This document shows, in pieces, positions 44,767 to 53,290 of a stretch of 64,000 nt of DNA. Each line of letters opens with the position of its first letter. Positions within the stretch are counted from its first letter, which is position 1. A program made the translations under genes and the position numbers. The notes beneath the pieces were generated by a model, which saw only the letters and a list, made by a program, of their open reading frames with translations, did no database searches and had not been told where the DNA came from. This stretch comes from JAHEZL01 sp046074525 (GTDB taxonomy: Bacteria; Bacteroidota; Bacteroidia; Flavobacteriales_C; GCA-002722245): contig JBJTOK010000038.1 of assembly GCA_046074525.1 (NCBI GenBank), positions 1 through 64,000 on the forward strand, read 5' to 3'.

Positions 44767-45869
44767 TGACGAAGCTCTGTGTTTGTACACCTAATGTTTT
44801 CAGCTATTCGGAGACTTTCATCCAGAATCAGGTAAAACATTTGTCGCCGGCAGTAGTAATCAACAACGGCTGGTACCCGGTGCAAAACATCAGCGGCCGA
44901 GCTTTTTTAGAATTCCCTTACAACAACAAATATCTGCGTGCAGGCATCAGGAAATTTTTTCCGGCGTATTTTCATAAGGCCTACAATCGTCAGCTTGCAA
45001 CATTTTTGAAAGAAGAAAAATTTACCACGCTGTTGGCAGAATATGGCGTAGTGGGTGCGCATGTGATGGATGCTTGTAAAGAAGCAGGATTGCCTTTTGT
45101 GGTACATTTTCACGGCTTTGATGCCTTCGATTACCAAACACTGCAGAAGTGGGGCGCGATGTACAAAAGAATGTTTGTGGAAGCGAAAGCGATTATCGCT
45201 GTGTCGAGGGATATGGAGCAGCAGCTCATCAAGCTCGGCGCTTCTCCCGATAAAGTGAAATACAATCCCTACGGTGTGGATGTTAATAAATTCCAGGGTG
45301 CACAGCCCGGAGCGACTGATCCTGTATTTATCGCGGTGGGACGATTTGTGTTGAAGAAAGCACCGCAACTTACGATTAAAGCATTTAAAATCGTACTGCA
45401 ATCGGTTCCCAATGCCCGACTCGTTATGATAGGGGACGGCGCTTTGTTTGAAGAATGTAAGGCTTTGGCAGTTGAACTCGGCATCGCTTCCAGCGTTGAT
45501 TTCAAAGGTGTTTTAAAACCCGAACAGATTTCTGAAGAGCTAAAAAAAGCACGTGCTTTCGTGCAACATTCCGTAGTGGCTTCCAACGGAGATTCGGAAG
45601 GCCTGCCCAATACCATCCTCGAAGCAGCTTCTACCGGCTTGCCGATTGTAAGTACTTATCATGCCGGAATTCCCGATGCCATCCTCCATGAAAAAAGCGG
45701 TTTCCTGGTCAAGGAGAAAGATGTGGAGGGCATGGCCAAATATATGATTCAACTCGCACAAAATCCGGCGCTGGCTAAGGAAATGGGGCAGGCAGCGCGC
45801 CAGTATATGCTTGATCATTTTGCAATCCATAACAGGATACAAAAATTGAAAGAGATATTAGGGACATAG
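44766..45869 (+). CDS. Glycosyltransferase family 4
   Basis: The 367-residue protein is a GT-B enzyme. The acceptor side has FVVHFHGFDAFDYQTLQ near residue 111; the donor side has FIAVGRFVLKKAPQLTIKAF near 188 and the E-x7-E region DSEGLPNTILEAASTGLPIV near 277. It probably transfers a nucleotide-sugar residue to a growing glycan. It overlaps the methyltransferase by one base; a hairpin repeat touches its stop codon, so a transcript may end here. Confidence 0.92.
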   Translation: MTKLCVCTPNVFSYSETFIQNQVKHLSPAVVINNGWYPVQNISGRAFLEFPYNNKYLRAGIRKFFPAYFHKAYNRQLATFLKEEKFTTLLAEYGVVGAHVMDACKEAGLPFVVHFHGFDAFDYQTLQKWGAMYKRMFVEAKAIIAVSRDMEQQLIKLGASPDKVKYNPYGVDVNKFQGAQPGATDPVFIAVGRFVLKKAPQLTIKAFKIVLQSVPNARLVMIGDGALFEECKALAVELGIASSVDFKGVLKPEQISEELKKARAFVQHSVVASNGDSEGLPNTILEAASTGLPIVSTYHAGIPDAILHEKSGFLVKEKDVEGMAKYMIQLAQNPALAKEMGQAARQYMLDHFAIHNRIQKLKEILGT

Positions 45870-45925
45870 AGACGCAAGATTTTGCGTCTCCGGTATAATT
45901 GGAGACGGAAAATCTTCCGTCTGTG
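45866..45925. repeat. Paired-hairpin repeat family C, copy 2 (inverted)
   Basis: Hairpins GAGACGCAAGATTTTGCGTC (45869-45890) and AGACGGAAAATCTTCCGTCT (45903-45922) are the reverse of the pair at 35315-35374. The first begins in the stop codon of the glycosyltransferase. It may act as a terminator in front of the YfhO promoter. Confidence 0.9.
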
Positions 45926-45963
45926 CAAGACCAAAATCTTTCTTCCCTTTCAACAAATAATGT

Positions 45964-45971
45964 TATTTTCG
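45964..45971 (+). promoter_or_regulatory. Promoter -7 box TATTTTCG before the YfhO gene
   Basis: The box fits TAnnTT(T/C)G and lies 22 bases before the ATG, behind the paired-hairpin repeat. No clear -33 TTG is seen. Confidence 0.5.
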
Positions 45972-45993
45972 TTGCACTTAAAAATCAACGAGA

Positions 45994-48447
45994 ATGAAAG
46001 AGTTTATTGAAAAGAAAGTATTGGTTCATTTGCTGATGCTTGGTATAGGATTAGCCCTCAGCTGGGTTTTGTTTTTCATGCCTGTGTTCAGTGGTAAAAC
46101 CCTTGCACAAACCGATACCTCCAGCTCCATTGCTATGGCCAAGGAAGTAACCGACTTTGAGGAGCAAACAGGGGAGGTTTCCATGTGGACCAATTCTATG
46201 TTCGGGGGAATGCCTACTTATATGATCAAGGGCAATCAGGACAACAATATCTTTCGTTATGTTTATGCTACCTTAAAATTCGGATTGCCTTTTACAACTG
46301 TGGCGATTCTTTTCACCTATTTCCTCTTTTCATATTTCTTGCTGATTGTGCTGAGATTAAAACCTCTCGAAGCTTTGTTCGGCGCGACCATGTTTGCCTT
46401 AAGTTCATATAATCTCATCATCATTGAGGCGGGCCACATTACAAAGGCTTATGCTATTGGATATACTCCGCTGATTTTAGCGGGCGTTATTCTGGCGCTG
46501 CGCAACAGATACCTTGTGGGTGGACTTATAGTCTGTGTTGGGTTGGGTGTACAGATTTATACTAATCACGTTCAGATTACTTACTACACTGGTATCATTG
46601 TGGGCTTATTGATCCTCTCCTGGCTCGTGTATGCAATAAAACAAAAGGAAGTATTCAACTGGCTGAAAGGGATAGCGGTGATTGTAGGTGCTTCCGGGTT
46701 GGCGGTTTTGCCAAATGTATCTCACTTGTGGACAACCTATGAATACCAGGCGGAGACGATGAGGGGTGGGTCGGATCTTGCTGCAGATACCGTGAAAGTG
46801 AAACCTACCGGTCTCGACAGGGATTATGCCTTCGAATGGAGTCAGGGCAAAGACGAAACTTTCACCTTGCTTATCCCTCGTTATATGGGAGGAGGAAGCA
46901 ATGAAAGCATTGGCGAAAAATCCAAGACTTATGAAGCCCTGATTGAAAACCAGGTGCCTGCTTCAGAAGCTAAAAAAGTAGTAAAGGCAGCGCCAACCTA
47001 TCGTGGTGATCAGCTCTTTACTTCGGGCGCAATTTATTTCGGAAGCATTGTTGTGTTTCTGGCAGTACTTGGTTTTGTTTTGGTAAAAGGACCTGTAAAG
47101 TGGTGGTTGGTAGCTGGAAGTATTTTAAGCATTATGCTGTCATGGGGAGAGAATTTTCCATCACTCAACTACTTCCTTTTCGATCATTTGCCTCTTTACA
47201 ATAAATTCCGTTCGGTATCGATGTGGTTGTCGCTCACAAGCTTGCTTGCAGTGATTTCAGCAGTGCTGGGGATACGTGAATTTTTTAACGACCCAAGCGA
47301 GCGTAACAAGAAAATTTTACTGATTACTTATGGTGTTGTTGGAGGTGTTTGTCTGCTCTTCGCACTTTTCGGTTCGGAACTGGTAGATACCTTTTCATCA
47401 CCGGGGGATGCTAAGCTTATCGAGCGAGGCTATCCTGAATACATGATAGAAGCTCTTGTTGCCGATAGAGCTGATATGCTGCAGTCAGATGCATTTAAAT
47501 CTTTTGCTTTTATCTCCCTGGCTTGCGCTGCGCTGTTCCTGTATTTCAAGAAAACCCTAAAGGCCGAATACGCAGTCATTGCCATTGTCTTGGTGTCATT
47601 GATTGATCTGTATAAAGTGGATAAAAGTTTCTTTGGCGAAGAAAAATTTGAAAGAGTTCGAAAGGGGATCAATATTGAAGCGACTCCTGCCGATAGGCAG
47701 ATTTTAGAGGATAAAGATCCTAACTTCCGTGTGTTTAACCTTGCAGTGGATAATCCTTTCAGTGATGCTTATACTTCTTACTTCCATAAATCGGTAGGAG
47801 GCTATCACCCGGCGAAGCTGAAGAGATATCAGGATATCATTGAGTACCAGATTTCCAAACAGAATCCTGCAGTGATGAACATGCTTAACACAAAGTATTT
47901 TATTTTCAGGGATAAGCAAGGACAATATCTGGTACAGAAAAATGCTAATGCATTGGGCAATGCCTGGTTTGTGGATTCGTTGCGTATCGTGAAAACAGCC
48001 CGTGAGGAAATTGACGGATTGAATCCGCCATTCAATCCTGAGAAAACAGCGATTATCAGTCAGGAGTTTTATTCCACCCTCCCTAGTAAAAAAACGGTTT
48101 ATGCCGATACCGGTGACATTAAGTTAACTTCATACAAGCCGAATGAGCTGGTGTATACCTCGAACAATCCTGTTGCCGGCTTTGCTGTGTTTTCGGAAGT
48201 GTATTACAAAGCAGATGGATGGCAGGCCAGCATCGACGGGAAGGAAGTGGATCACGTGAGGGTGGACTATATTTTGCGCGGACTCGAAATTCCGGCAGGC
48301 AAGCACGAAATCAAATTTGTTTTTGCTCCGAAGTCTTTCGTTGTGGGTAGCAAGGTGAGTGGTATCAGCTCGATTGTTATCGGCTTGATTATTCTTTTTG
48401 CTCTGGGCTCTGTGGCATTCAAACAGTATAAACTGGGGAAGGCCTAA
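45994..48447 (+). CDS. YfhO-family membrane protein
   Basis: The 817-residue inner-membrane protein has about a dozen helices in its first 560 residues, a large non-membrane part, and a last helix (about 787-807). The N-terminal region ALSWVLFFMPVFSGKTLAQTD and LEALFGATMFALSSYNLI match YfhO proteins, polytopic GT-C-like enzymes; the B. subtilis member acts in lipoteichoic acid glycosylation. A Bacteroidota member must use another acceptor, which is unknown. The next glycosyltransferase starts directly after its stop, so it likely belongs to the glycan cluster. Confidence 0.88.
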   Translation: MKEFIEKKVLVHLLMLGIGLALSWVLFFMPVFSGKTLAQTDTSSSIAMAKEVTDFEEQTGEVSMWTNSMFGGMPTYMIKGNQDNNIFRYVYATLKFGLPFTTVAILFTYFLFSYFLLIVLRLKPLEALFGATMFALSSYNLIIIEAGHITKAYAIGYTPLILAGVILALRNRYLVGGLIVCVGLGVQIYTNHVQITYYTGIIVGLLILSWLVYAIKQKEVFNWLKGIAVIVGASGLAVLPNVSHLWTTYEYQAETMRGGSDLAADTVKVKPTGLDRDYAFEWSQGKDETFTLLIPRYMGGGSNESIGEKSKTYEALIENQVPASEAKKVVKAAPTYRGDQLFTSGAIYFGSIVVFLAVLGFVLVKGPVKWWLVAGSILSIMLSWGENFPSLNYFLFDHLPLYNKFRSVSMWLSLTSLLAVISAVLGIREFFNDPSERNKKILLITYGVVGGVCLLFALFGSELVDTFSSPGDAKLIERGYPEYMIEALVADRADMLQSDAFKSFAFISLACAALFLYFKKTLKAEYAVIAIVLVSLIDLYKVDKSFFGEEKFERVRKGINIEATPADRQILEDKDPNFRVFNLAVDNPFSDAYTSYFHKSVGGYHPAKLKRYQDIIEYQISKQNPAVMNMLNTKYFIFRDKQGQYLVQKNANALGNAWFVDSLRIVKTAREEIDGLNPPFNPEKTAIISQEFYSTLPSKKTVYADTGDIKLTSYKPNELVYTSNNPVAGFAVFSEVYYKADGWQASIDGKEVDHVRVDYILRGLEIPAGKHEIKFVFAPKSFVVGSKVSGISSIVIGLIILFALGSVAFKQYKLGKA

Positions 48448-49641
48448 ATGAAGGTGTTGTTCATATTTGGAGGTTTGCCGCATTATTACAATGCTATTCT
48501 CAACCGGCTGAACAACGTCCGGAATCTCCGCATTTCTGTTATTGTCCCTTCCGAAAAAAGCGCCACTATTGGTGCTGGTGTGCATCAGAGTGACAAGGGA
48601 ATTAATTTTGCAATTCACCGACTGGAAGAGTATTCCACGCCTTTAAAAAAACCTTTTTTCAGAGACATTGCTCCCAAAATCGAAGAAATAAATCCAGATG
48701 CTATTGTCGTAGGCTGGCCTTACATTATTTTTTTCTGGCTCAATCCTTCATTGAGGAAGTTGTTGAAAAGGAAAAGCATCAAGCTCCTGTGTAAGGAAAT
48801 TCCTTTCAATATTCCTACGTATGATGATATCCGCAGTGGAAAAACCATCACTTATTATGAAGAAAACGCTGCAGTTAAAGTGCCTAAAAACAAATGGCAG
48901 GTGAAGTTGCTGAGTGTTTTGTATAAAGGCTATTTCAATATGGCCGATGCGCATGTCAACTATGTAGATTCGGCTTATGAAATATTGGGCAGCTATGGTG
49001 TTCCGAAAGAAAAAATCTTCATTACGAATAACTCTATCGATACCGATGTTTTACTAAACGAAATAGGAGCTAGAGAACGCCAGCCTCTAAAGAAAACCAT
49101 TTTGCATGTAGGCAGATTGGTGAAGTGGAAAAAGGTGGATTTGCTTATTCACGCTCATGCTGAAGTACTGAAAAAACATCCCGATGCTGAGTTGAGGATT
49201 ATTGGCGATGGCCCGGAGATGCCGGCCCTGAAAAAGCTTGCTCAGGATTTGAAAATTGCTTCCAAGGTAAATTTCCTTGGCAAAATTTACGATGCCGAAC
49301 TCGGGAAATATTTTCTGGAATCATCGGTGTACGTGCTGGCGGGAATGGGGGGCTTGTCGATCAATGAAGCGATGTGTTATTCTTTACCAGTGATTGTTTC
49401 CGAATGCGACGGCACAGAGAAAAAACTACTGCGTGATGGTTTCAACGGCAAATATTTCAAGATCGATGATTACCAGGATTTAGCAAATCAAATTGATTTT
49501 GTAATTTCCGATGACAACAGAAATAAGGAAATGGGGAAAAATTCCCTTTCCATCATAAAAAATGAAATCAATGTACACACCGTTATTCAGGGCTATTTGG
49601 ATGCCTTCAATTATGTGAGTGGAAATAAACTGACGGCTTGA
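48448..49641 (+). CDS. Glycosyltransferase family 4
   Basis: The 397-residue GT-B protein has the N-terminal FIFGGLPHYYNAILNRL and the donor-binding half with ILHVGRLVKWKKVDLLIHAH near residue 218, LRIIGDGPEMPALKKLAQ near 250, and GGLSINEAMCYSLPVIVSE near 300 in place of the E-x7-E region. It begins right after the YfhO stop and overlaps the FkbM gene by one base (TGATG). Sugar and acceptor are unknown. Confidence 0.92.
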   Translation: MKVLFIFGGLPHYYNAILNRLNNVRNLRISVIVPSEKSATIGAGVHQSDKGINFAIHRLEEYSTPLKKPFFRDIAPKIEEINPDAIVVGWPYIIFFWLNPSLRKLLKRKSIKLLCKEIPFNIPTYDDIRSGKTITYYEENAAVKVPKNKWQVKLLSVLYKGYFNMADAHVNYVDSAYEILGSYGVPKEKIFITNNSIDTDVLLNEIGARERQPLKKTILHVGRLVKWKKVDLLIHAHAEVLKKHPDAELRIIGDGPEMPALKKLAQDLKIASKVNFLGKIYDAELGKYFLESSVYVLAGMGGLSINEAMCYSLPVIVSECDGTEKKLLRDGFNGKYFKIDDYQDLANQIDFVISDDNRNKEMGKNSLSIIKNEINVHTVIQGYLDAFNYVSGNKLTA

Positions 49642-50435
49642 TGAAAAGCTTTTTGTACATACTCTTTAATGAAGTGAAACGCTTTCTGGCGCTGAAGGAA
49701 TACCGTACTTTGCTGTTGCTGGCACTGATATACGGCAGAAGCAAACGCTATGAAAAGAAAGAAGTCAAGTTTAACGGTCGCACTTTTGTGGTAGCCGATT
49801 TCAAGTCTTTCTTTTGGCAGTATAAGCAGATTTATGTGGACAAATGTTACAGCTTCAATACCACACAAAAAAATCCTATTATTCTTGATTGTGGTGCGAA
49901 TGTCGGGTTAAGCGCTTTGTTCTTCTCACAGTATTATCCTTCGGCGAAGATTGTGGCTTATGAGGCCGATGCCGGGATTTATAAATGTTTGTCGACCAAC
50001 TTGCAACGCAACGGAGCAACGAGTGTGCAAGCTTTGCAAAAAGCGGTGTGGATCAATAATGATGGGATTTCATTTTTGTCGGAAGGTGCCGATGGAGGTG
50101 CTATTGGCAGCGAAGGAACAAAAGTGGAAAGCGTTGCCCTCAAAGATGAAATCAGCAAATACGAAAATATCGCCTTGCTCAAAATGGATATTGAAGGTGC
50201 CGAAGTGGAAGTGATTCGTTCGGTGAAAGAGGTTCTCCATAAATGCGAAAATGTATTTATCGAGTACCATTCCTTCGCCGGAAAAGAACAACATTTGCAT
50301 GAGTTGCTGAGCATCCTGGCAAGCAACGGCTTCCGTTATTATTTAAAGGAAGAAGTGGTGCTGGCCCAGCCTTTTGTTACCCGTGGCAATCCAGGACCGA
50401 TGGATATGCAAATCAATATTTTTGCTTACAAATGA
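49641..50435 (+). CDS. FkbM-family methyltransferase
   Basis: The 264-residue protein has the FkbM pattern: PIILDCGANVGLSALFFSQY near residue 80, KIVAYEADAGIYKCLSTNL near 104, and LLKMDIEGAEVEVIRSVKEVL near 178. FkbM enzymes O-methylate sugars or other hydroxyl groups; here a sugar of the glycan is likely. I use the ATG at 49641, which overlaps the previous stop, rather than the TTG one codon earlier. The last four bases overlap the next gene. Confidence 0.92.
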   Translation: MKSFLYILFNEVKRFLALKEYRTLLLLALIYGRSKRYEKKEVKFNGRTFVVADFKSFFWQYKQIYVDKCYSFNTTQKNPIILDCGANVGLSALFFSQYYPSAKIVAYEADAGIYKCLSTNLQRNGATSVQALQKAVWINNDGISFLSEGADGGAIGSEGTKVESVALKDEISKYENIALLKMDIEGAEVEVIRSVKEVLHKCENVFIEYHSFAGKEQHLHELLSILASNGFRYYLKEEVVLAQPFVTRGNPGPMDMQINIFAYK

Positions 50436-51649
50436 AGGTAGTCATCCTCAGCAATACCGACAGTGGAGGAGGAGCGGCCATCGCCTGCAGAAGGTTGAAT
50501 GATGCGCTCAACAAAAATGGCGTGTATTCCAAAATGCTGGTGATTGATAAAAAAACAACTTCTTCCGATGTGGAGAAAGTGAAGGAAGGTCCTTTCCGTA
50601 AAATGTTCACCTACCTGGAATATCTCTTTCAAAGAAAAATTTTGCTGAAGGATAAGTCAGTAGCAATGTTTTCTATGAATAAAGTTGGCGAGGATATTTC
50701 GGATAATTTATTGTTGCGTTCGGCCGATGTGATCAACATCCACTGGATCAATTTCGGTTTCCTGTCGCTGATCGATATTGAAAAAATTTATGCGCTCGGA
50801 AAGCCGGTGGTGTGGACACTCCATGATATGTGGCTTTTTACCGGTGGTTGCCATTATTCGGGCGATTGCCTTAAATATGAAAAGGATTGCGATGTTTGTC
50901 CGATGCTCAACTTCGGTACCGTTTCGCACAGCATCTGGAAGAAGAAAAAGGAGATTTTTGCAGGAAGAAAAATTAATGTGATTACGCCGAGTCAGTGGCT
51001 GGGCGATTTGTGCAAAACAGCGAGTCTGACTCAATCTGCAAATGTGCAAAGCATCGTGAATACTTTGGATACAGAGTTGTTCAAGCCCATCGCGAAAGAA
51101 GATGCCTGCAAAAAACTCGGACTCGATCCTTCAAAAAAATATTTATTGTTTTCTGCGGCCAATCCCAACGATGTGCGCAAAGGTTTTGCTTATTTCGTTG
51201 AGGCTATCGCCTTGGTAAAGCAACAATACAAAGGCGACGTGGAATTGATTGTAATGGGGAAGGAGCAAAAGGCTTTTGAAAATTTACCTTTAAAACTCAA
51301 CTATGTTGGTTTTGTAAAATCGGAAGAAGCGGCGGCTACAGTATACAACGCTGCTTCGGTTTTTGTGATTCCGTCGCTGGAAGACAATTTACCGAATACC
51401 ATTGTAGAGGCTTTATCTTGCGGAACGCCGAGCGTTGGATTTGCGATTGGTGGCATCAAGGAAATGATTGCAACTGGTGTTAATGGGTATCTTGCCCAAC
51501 CTAAAAATGCCGCGGATCTCGCAAAGGGAATTGTTCAAGTGCTGGAAAATCCCGATTTTGAAGGCGCGAGAAGATCGGCGCTGGAGCGTTATTCCAATGC
51601 TGTTGTTGCGCAAAAACATATTGAATTTTTTAAAAGCATAATGAAGTAA
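50432..51649 (+). CDS. Glycosyltransferase family 4 (WcaC-like)
   Basis: The 405-residue GT-B enzyme begins VVILSNTDSGGGAAIACRRLN and has the cysteine-bearing segment WTLHDMWLFTGGCHYSGDC followed by CDVCPML (residues 129-165), a hallmark of colanic-acid-type glycosyltransferases. The donor half has the E-x7-E-type region PSLEDNLPNTIVEALSCGTP near 315. It overlaps FkbM by four bases and GT2 by one. Confidence 0.93.
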   Translation: MKVVILSNTDSGGGAAIACRRLNDALNKNGVYSKMLVIDKKTTSSDVEKVKEGPFRKMFTYLEYLFQRKILLKDKSVAMFSMNKVGEDISDNLLLRSADVINIHWINFGFLSLIDIEKIYALGKPVVWTLHDMWLFTGGCHYSGDCLKYEKDCDVCPMLNFGTVSHSIWKKKKEIFAGRKINVITPSQWLGDLCKTASLTQSANVQSIVNTLDTELFKPIAKEDACKKLGLDPSKKYLLFSAANPNDVRKGFAYFVEAIALVKQQYKGDVELIVMGKEQKAFENLPLKLNYVGFVKSEEAAATVYNAASVFVIPSLEDNLPNTIVEALSCGTPSVGFAIGGIKEMIATGVNGYLAQPKNAADLAKGIVQVLENPDFEGARRSALERYSNAVVAQKHIEFFKSIMK

Positions 51650-52395
51650 TGCAGGCTCAACTCAGCATAATCACGGTGGTTTATAACGGCGGCGCGCTGT
51701 TGGAGAAAACTATTTTGAGTGTGCTGGAGCAGTCATATCCGCATATTGAATACATCATTGTCGACGGTAAATCTACAGACAATACGATGCAAATTGTTGA
51801 GAAATACAAAAGCCGGATCGATAGAATCGTCAGTGAAAAAGACACAGGATTGTATCACGCCATGGACAAGGGACTGAAGCTCGCTACGGGAAGATACGTG
51901 TGGTTCATGAATTGTGGTGATCAGATCAACGACGCGCAAACGGTAGAAAAAATGTTCGCCGAAAAAGTTGATGCCGATATTTATTACAGTGATACTGCCC
52001 TGATTGATGAAGAAGGAAAATTCCTTTCGTTGCTCAGTGAGGTGAGTCACAACAACGCTCCTGATCCATTGACGCCTTTATCGATGAGCAGGGGGATGGC
52101 TGTTTGCCATCAATCTTTTATCGTGAAAAGATCTATTGCGCCACCTTTTGATTTGCATTATAAAATCAGTGCAGATATTGATTGGGTGATCAAGTGCCTG
52201 AAGAAAAGTAAGCGCAATCATAAATTATCCTTTTGCCTTTCTAAGTTTTTAGTAGGAGGAATTTCCAGCAAGAATCGCTGGAGGGCAGTGAGGGAAAGAT
52301 TTGTGATGTACAATAAGCATTTCGGCTTAGTGAGGAATTTATACAACCATATTTTTGTGGTGGGAAGAGTGGTGAAGAAGATGTTAAGAAAATGA
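51649..52395 (+). CDS. Glycosyltransferase family 2
   Basis: The 248-residue GT-A protein has the family start LSIITVVYNGGALLEKTILS, the acidic IIVDGKSTDNTMQIVEKY near residue 37, DTGLYHAMDKGLKLATGRYV near 65 and the metal-binding DADIYYSD near 103. It lacks transmembrane helices. It is the last gene of the plus-strand glycan cluster and is convergent with the frameshifted PEBP gene after a 33-bp gap. Confidence 0.94.
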   Translation: MQAQLSIITVVYNGGALLEKTILSVLEQSYPHIEYIIVDGKSTDNTMQIVEKYKSRIDRIVSEKDTGLYHAMDKGLKLATGRYVWFMNCGDQINDAQTVEKMFAEKVDADIYYSDTALIDEEGKFLSLLSEVSHNNAPDPLTPLSMSRGMAVCHQSFIVKRSIAPPFDLHYKISADIDWVIKCLKKSKRNHKLSFCLSKFLVGGISSKNRWRAVRERFVMYNKHFGLVRNLYNHIFVVGRVVKKMLRK

Positions 52396-52428
52396 GTGTT
52401 GAGAAGCATTCGCAACCACTCTCATTAC

Positions 52429-52885
52429 TCACTCTCCCCTCTGATAATACCCTACCAGCTCCGCCTTTTGTATAATATGTTTTTTGATCTCGAATCTCCA
52501 GCGTCTCTTTCCCTGTTGTTACCGGTAAATCCAAAAGGGTATCCAGCGCATACACTTTAAAGCAATAGCGATGAGTACCGTTAGGCGGACAAGGACCGGT
52601 GTATTTATTTTCCCCGGCGCTGTTTTTGCCTACCGTTCCCGGCGAAGAGTTTTCGGGGATGAACTTCATCGGCGGAATATTCCATGCGATGCAATGCACA
52701 AAATCGTCACTGCTTGCATCGGGATCATCCATAATCAGTGCCAGCGTTTGAGTGCCTTCGGGAATAGCATCAATGATCAGGGCCGGATTGATATCGGTTC
52801 CCTCGCAGGTGTATTCCTTTGGGATATTCCGACTGTCTTCAAAAACAGGGGAACTGAGATGGTGGTGTTCAACAAAGAGTTCCAT
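52429..52885 (-). pseudogene. PEBP-like (YbhB/YbcL) protein gene with a frameshift
   Basis: The reading frame from ATG 52885 encodes a phosphatidylethanolamine-binding-like protein: SSPVFEDSRNIPKEYTCEG, then IMDDPDAS, CIAWNIPP and GTHRYCFKVYALD. After VTTGKETLE the open frame leaves the family and would run into the antisense of the GT2 gene. One base out of frame lies the missing end, FEIKKHIIQKAELVGYYQRGE (split: FEIKKHII, QKAELVGYYQRGE), with a stop at 52429-52431. An extra base at about 52495 explains this. Corrected length would be about 151 residues, normal for the family. Real mutation or sequence error cannot be told apart. Confidence 0.85.
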
Positions 52886-52904
52886 GGCCAATATATTTTA
52901 TGGT

Positions 52905-53228
52905 TCATAATTCGCCATTGTTCTCTTCCTGGTTTTCATGATTGTCGCCGCCCAGACTGTAGTAATTATTTTCCTCGTCTTCGCTACCGATGTTTTCCAT
53001 TTCATCATCAAGCTCTGCACCGGGAACATCCAGATCACCACCACTCACATCATCCCTGAAGTTGAGTTCATTTGGTTTATCGGGATCGGGGTTCTTACTT
53101 TTCTTTTTAGAAGGATTCTCAGGATTGAGTTCCTTTTCTTCTTTTTCGCGGCCGTAAATATCGTCTTCTACAGGATAGTGTGGATATCCGGGAAGATCTT
53201 CCGATTTTATAGGTTTTGTTTTTTTCAT
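52905..53228 (-). CDS. Small acidic protein, unknown
   Basis: The 107-residue protein has no recognised domain. It is very acidic and rich in D, E, N and P, with a basic start (KKTKPIKSEDLPGYPHYP) that resembles a short family of hypothetical Bacteroidota proteins. It is probably disordered; no signal peptide or helix is seen. It lies 19 bp upstream of the frameshifted PEBP gene on the same strand and could share its transcript. Confidence 0.65.
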   Translation of the reverse strand: MKKTKPIKSEDLPGYPHYPVEDDIYGREKEEKELNPENPSKKKSKNPDPDKPNELNFRDDVSGGDLDVPGAELDDEMENIGSEDEENNYYSLGGDNHENQEENNGEL

Positions 53229-53290
53229 GGTGCAGATCTATTGGTTCAATCAGAACCCAAAAAAATATGCACCAGGGGAGGAATGAATTT

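Noticed and set aside
52241..52428. C-terminal extension of the PEBP frame
   Set aside because: This part is the antisense of the GT2 gene and unlike any PEBP ending; the true ending is one base out of frame.
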